A stretch of DNA of 7,087 nucleotides from Trichloromonas sp034002365 (GTDB lineage Bacteria > Desulfobacterota > Desulfuromonadia > Desulfuromonadales > Trichloromonadaceae): positions 1 to 7,087 of the forward strand of contig JAVFAR010000135.1 of assembly GCA_034002365.1 (NCBI GenBank). Direction: 5' to 3'. A program made the position numbers and the translations under genes. Under the pieces are notes generated by a model. It was not told the origin of the DNA. It was given only the letters and a program-made list of their open reading frames with translations, and ran no database searches. Positions 6,601-7,087 of the stretch are shown one piece after another (within the stretch, counting starts at the first letter, position 1; every line of letters starts with the position of its first letter).

Positions 6601-7078
6601 CATCGTCGCCGGGCTCAAGGAACTGACCACCAAGAAAGGCGACCGCATGGCCTTCGTCACCCTGGAGGATCTTTCCGGATTCGTCGAGATGGTGGTCTTT
6701 CCCGAGACCTATCAGGCGGCCATGGAGCTGCTCAAGGGGGAGGAACCGCTGTTGGTGAGCGGCACCCTGGATGTGGGGGAGGAGTCCTGCAAGCTGCTGG
6801 CGACGGAGGTGCTCCCCCTGCGCGAGGTCAAGGAGCGGCTGACCAAGAAGGTCCATTTCCGGCTGACCACGCCGGGGCTTACCGAAGAGCAGCTGACGGC
6901 GCTCAAGGATATCATCGACCGCCACCGGGGAAGTTGCGACGTGCTGCTGCATCTGGTCATTCCCAACCGCAGCGAAACCGTCATCGGCCTGCCCGAATCC
7001 CAGAAAGTCTCGGCCTCTGATGAAATAATGGATGCCGCCGAGAAGTTGTTTGGCTATAATGTCGTCACTTTCGAGTGA
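3608..7078 (+). CDS. dnaE: DNA polymerase III alpha subunit (replicative polymerase)
   Basis: This is the catalytic subunit of the replicative DNA polymerase, complete at 1156 aa (E. coli DnaE has 1160). The N-terminal PHP domain (about 1-275) keeps HLHLHSQYSLLDG (8-20), VTDHGNMFG (41-49), CEV (68-70) and NDCHYL (209-214). The C-family polymerase core contains GPGRGSAAGSLV (369-380), PDIDVDF with catalytic D411 and D413, the third aspartate D565 in KFDFLGLKTLT, and YRPGPLGSGM (644-653). Next come a helix-hairpin-helix region (about 830-890), an internal beta-clamp-binding pentapeptide QESLF (919-923), an OB fold (about 995-1060) and a C-terminal domain expected to contact tau. The start at 3608 gives MEHTHFVHLHLHS, as in other DnaE proteins. 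A TTG at 3545 would add 21 unrelated residues and is rejected. The Shine-Dalgarno is weak (GGATGA, about 8-10 bases upstream). The gene behind it lies outside the window. Confidence 0.98.
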   Translation: MEHTHFVHLHLHSQYSLLDGAIKIPDLIERVKEYKMPAVAVTDHGNMFGAIEFYTKAVSAGIKPIIGCEVYIAPGSRFEKTNARGSSEASYHYVLLCKNLAGYRNLCRLVSAGYREGFYYRPRIDWELLRENNEGLIAMTACLGGEIPVLLGAGRMDEALARTRQMAEVFDNNRLYLELQENFIPEQTPVNRGLIEIAKELSLPLVATNDCHYLTRESAHAHEVLLCIQTGKTMDDDKRMRFSNDEFYVKTPGEMAALFKEYPQALANTVEIAQRCNLELDFKTYHFPQYEKPAEQTLDEVLAEMSRQGLDERLAGIRKLRELTAEDEARYRERLETELDCIKQMGFPGYFLIVADFINWGKDHDIPVGPGRGSAAGSLVAFAIRITDIDPMPYNLLFERFLNPERVSMPDIDVDFCIYGRERVIDYVRHRYGEANVAQIITFGTMQAKGVIRDVGRALNMSFAETDKIAKLIPGILNITLKDSLAQEPKLKELIDKDAKIKELFNIALALEGLTRHASTHAAGVVVTPQALTDYLPLYTDPKSGAQVTQFAMSYVEKIGLVKFDFLGLKTLTVIDKAVRLVRSGKAPDFDLRLIRDDDQKSYELLSKGETTGVFQLESSGMKEYLIKLKPSCFEDLIAMVALYRPGPLGSGMVDSFIKRKHGQESFDYPFPQLEPILKDTYGVIVYQEQVMLIAQVLGNYSLGGADLLRRAMGKKKPEEMAKEREKFMAGAKANRLDVKKAEAVFGLMEKFAAYGFNKSHSAAYALVAYHTAYLKAHYPVEFMAALLTEDMENTDKVIKNIAEVRAMGVEVLPPDINASDRSFTVHGNSIRFGLGAVKGVGAAALESIIEERVKGDYTSLQDFCEKVDLRKVNKKVAEALIKCGAFDSLKARRAQLMAVLEESMEIGQKVQREKEQGQESLFGTAEIVNHKGNGYGKLPDIDEWPENVLLGFEKEALGFYITGHPLARHSAAIKRFATCDTAGLHERPDKSEVKVCGIVAGLKELTTKKGDRMAFVTLEDLSGFVEMVVFPETYQAAMELLKGEEPLLVSGTLDVGEESCKLLATEVLPLREVKERLTKKVHFRLTTPGLTEEQLTALKDIIDRHRGSCDVLLHLVIPNRSETVIGLPESQKVSASDEIMDAAEKLFGYNVVTFE

Positions 7079-7087
7079 TCGGGCGTT

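Noticed and set aside
3581..6952. 1123-codon open frame on the minus strand opposite dnaE
   Set aside because: It mirrors dnaE along its whole length and its translation is biased toward G, L, H, V, D and Q with no domain. Long antisense frames are expected opposite GC-rich genes with strong third-position bias.

Overview
The window looks like ordinary chromosomal DNA from a GC-rich Gram-negative bacterium. My best guess is a Desulfuromonadales-type (Geobacter/Desulfuromonas-like) deltaproteobacterium. This rests on codon and GC style, the type of DnaE, and a GGGGATGAA-type inverted repeat that I recall from such genomes; none of it was checked by a search. All supported genes are on the + strand.

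Layout. Positions 1-852 hold the 3' part of an alpha/beta hydrolase gene whose beginning lies outside the window. Its reading frame runs through a low-complexity linker into a C-terminal domain that looks like a beta-helix. One base later begins a WYL-domain transcriptional regulator (854-1873), probably in the same operon. A 63-bp gap follows. It carries a perfect 7-bp palindrome over the regulator's stop codon and a 10-bp hairpin that would pair the whole Shine-Dalgarno sequence of the next gene. That next gene (1937-2314) encodes a small protein I do not recognise. A Maf/YceF-type nucleotide pyrophosphatase follows at 2421-3002, with a plausible sigma70-like promoter of its own.

Positions 3003-3607 contain no intact recognised gene. 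They hold a weak hairpin after maf, a short ORF with a clear signal peptide that looks like the 5' stump of a lost secreted-protein gene (3146-3352), a small GNRA-loop hairpin, and a 69-bp imperfect inverted repeat of the dispersed intergenic type. Positions 3608-7078 encode a complete DNA polymerase III alpha subunit (DnaE, 1156 aa). It has an apparently intact PHP metal site, the polymerase aspartates and a clamp-binding motif. The last 9 bases are downstream of dnaE.

Functionally this is a mix of housekeeping genes (replication by DnaE, nucleotide-pool cleaning by Maf) and a local regulator with neighbours of unknown role. I see no phage, CRISPR, toxin-antitoxin or transposase gene, and no obvious new multi-gene system. 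The items most worth a second look are the sequestered ribosome binding site before the small orphan gene, the palindrome next to it, and the hydrolase/beta-helix fusion with a terminator-like hairpin at its junction.
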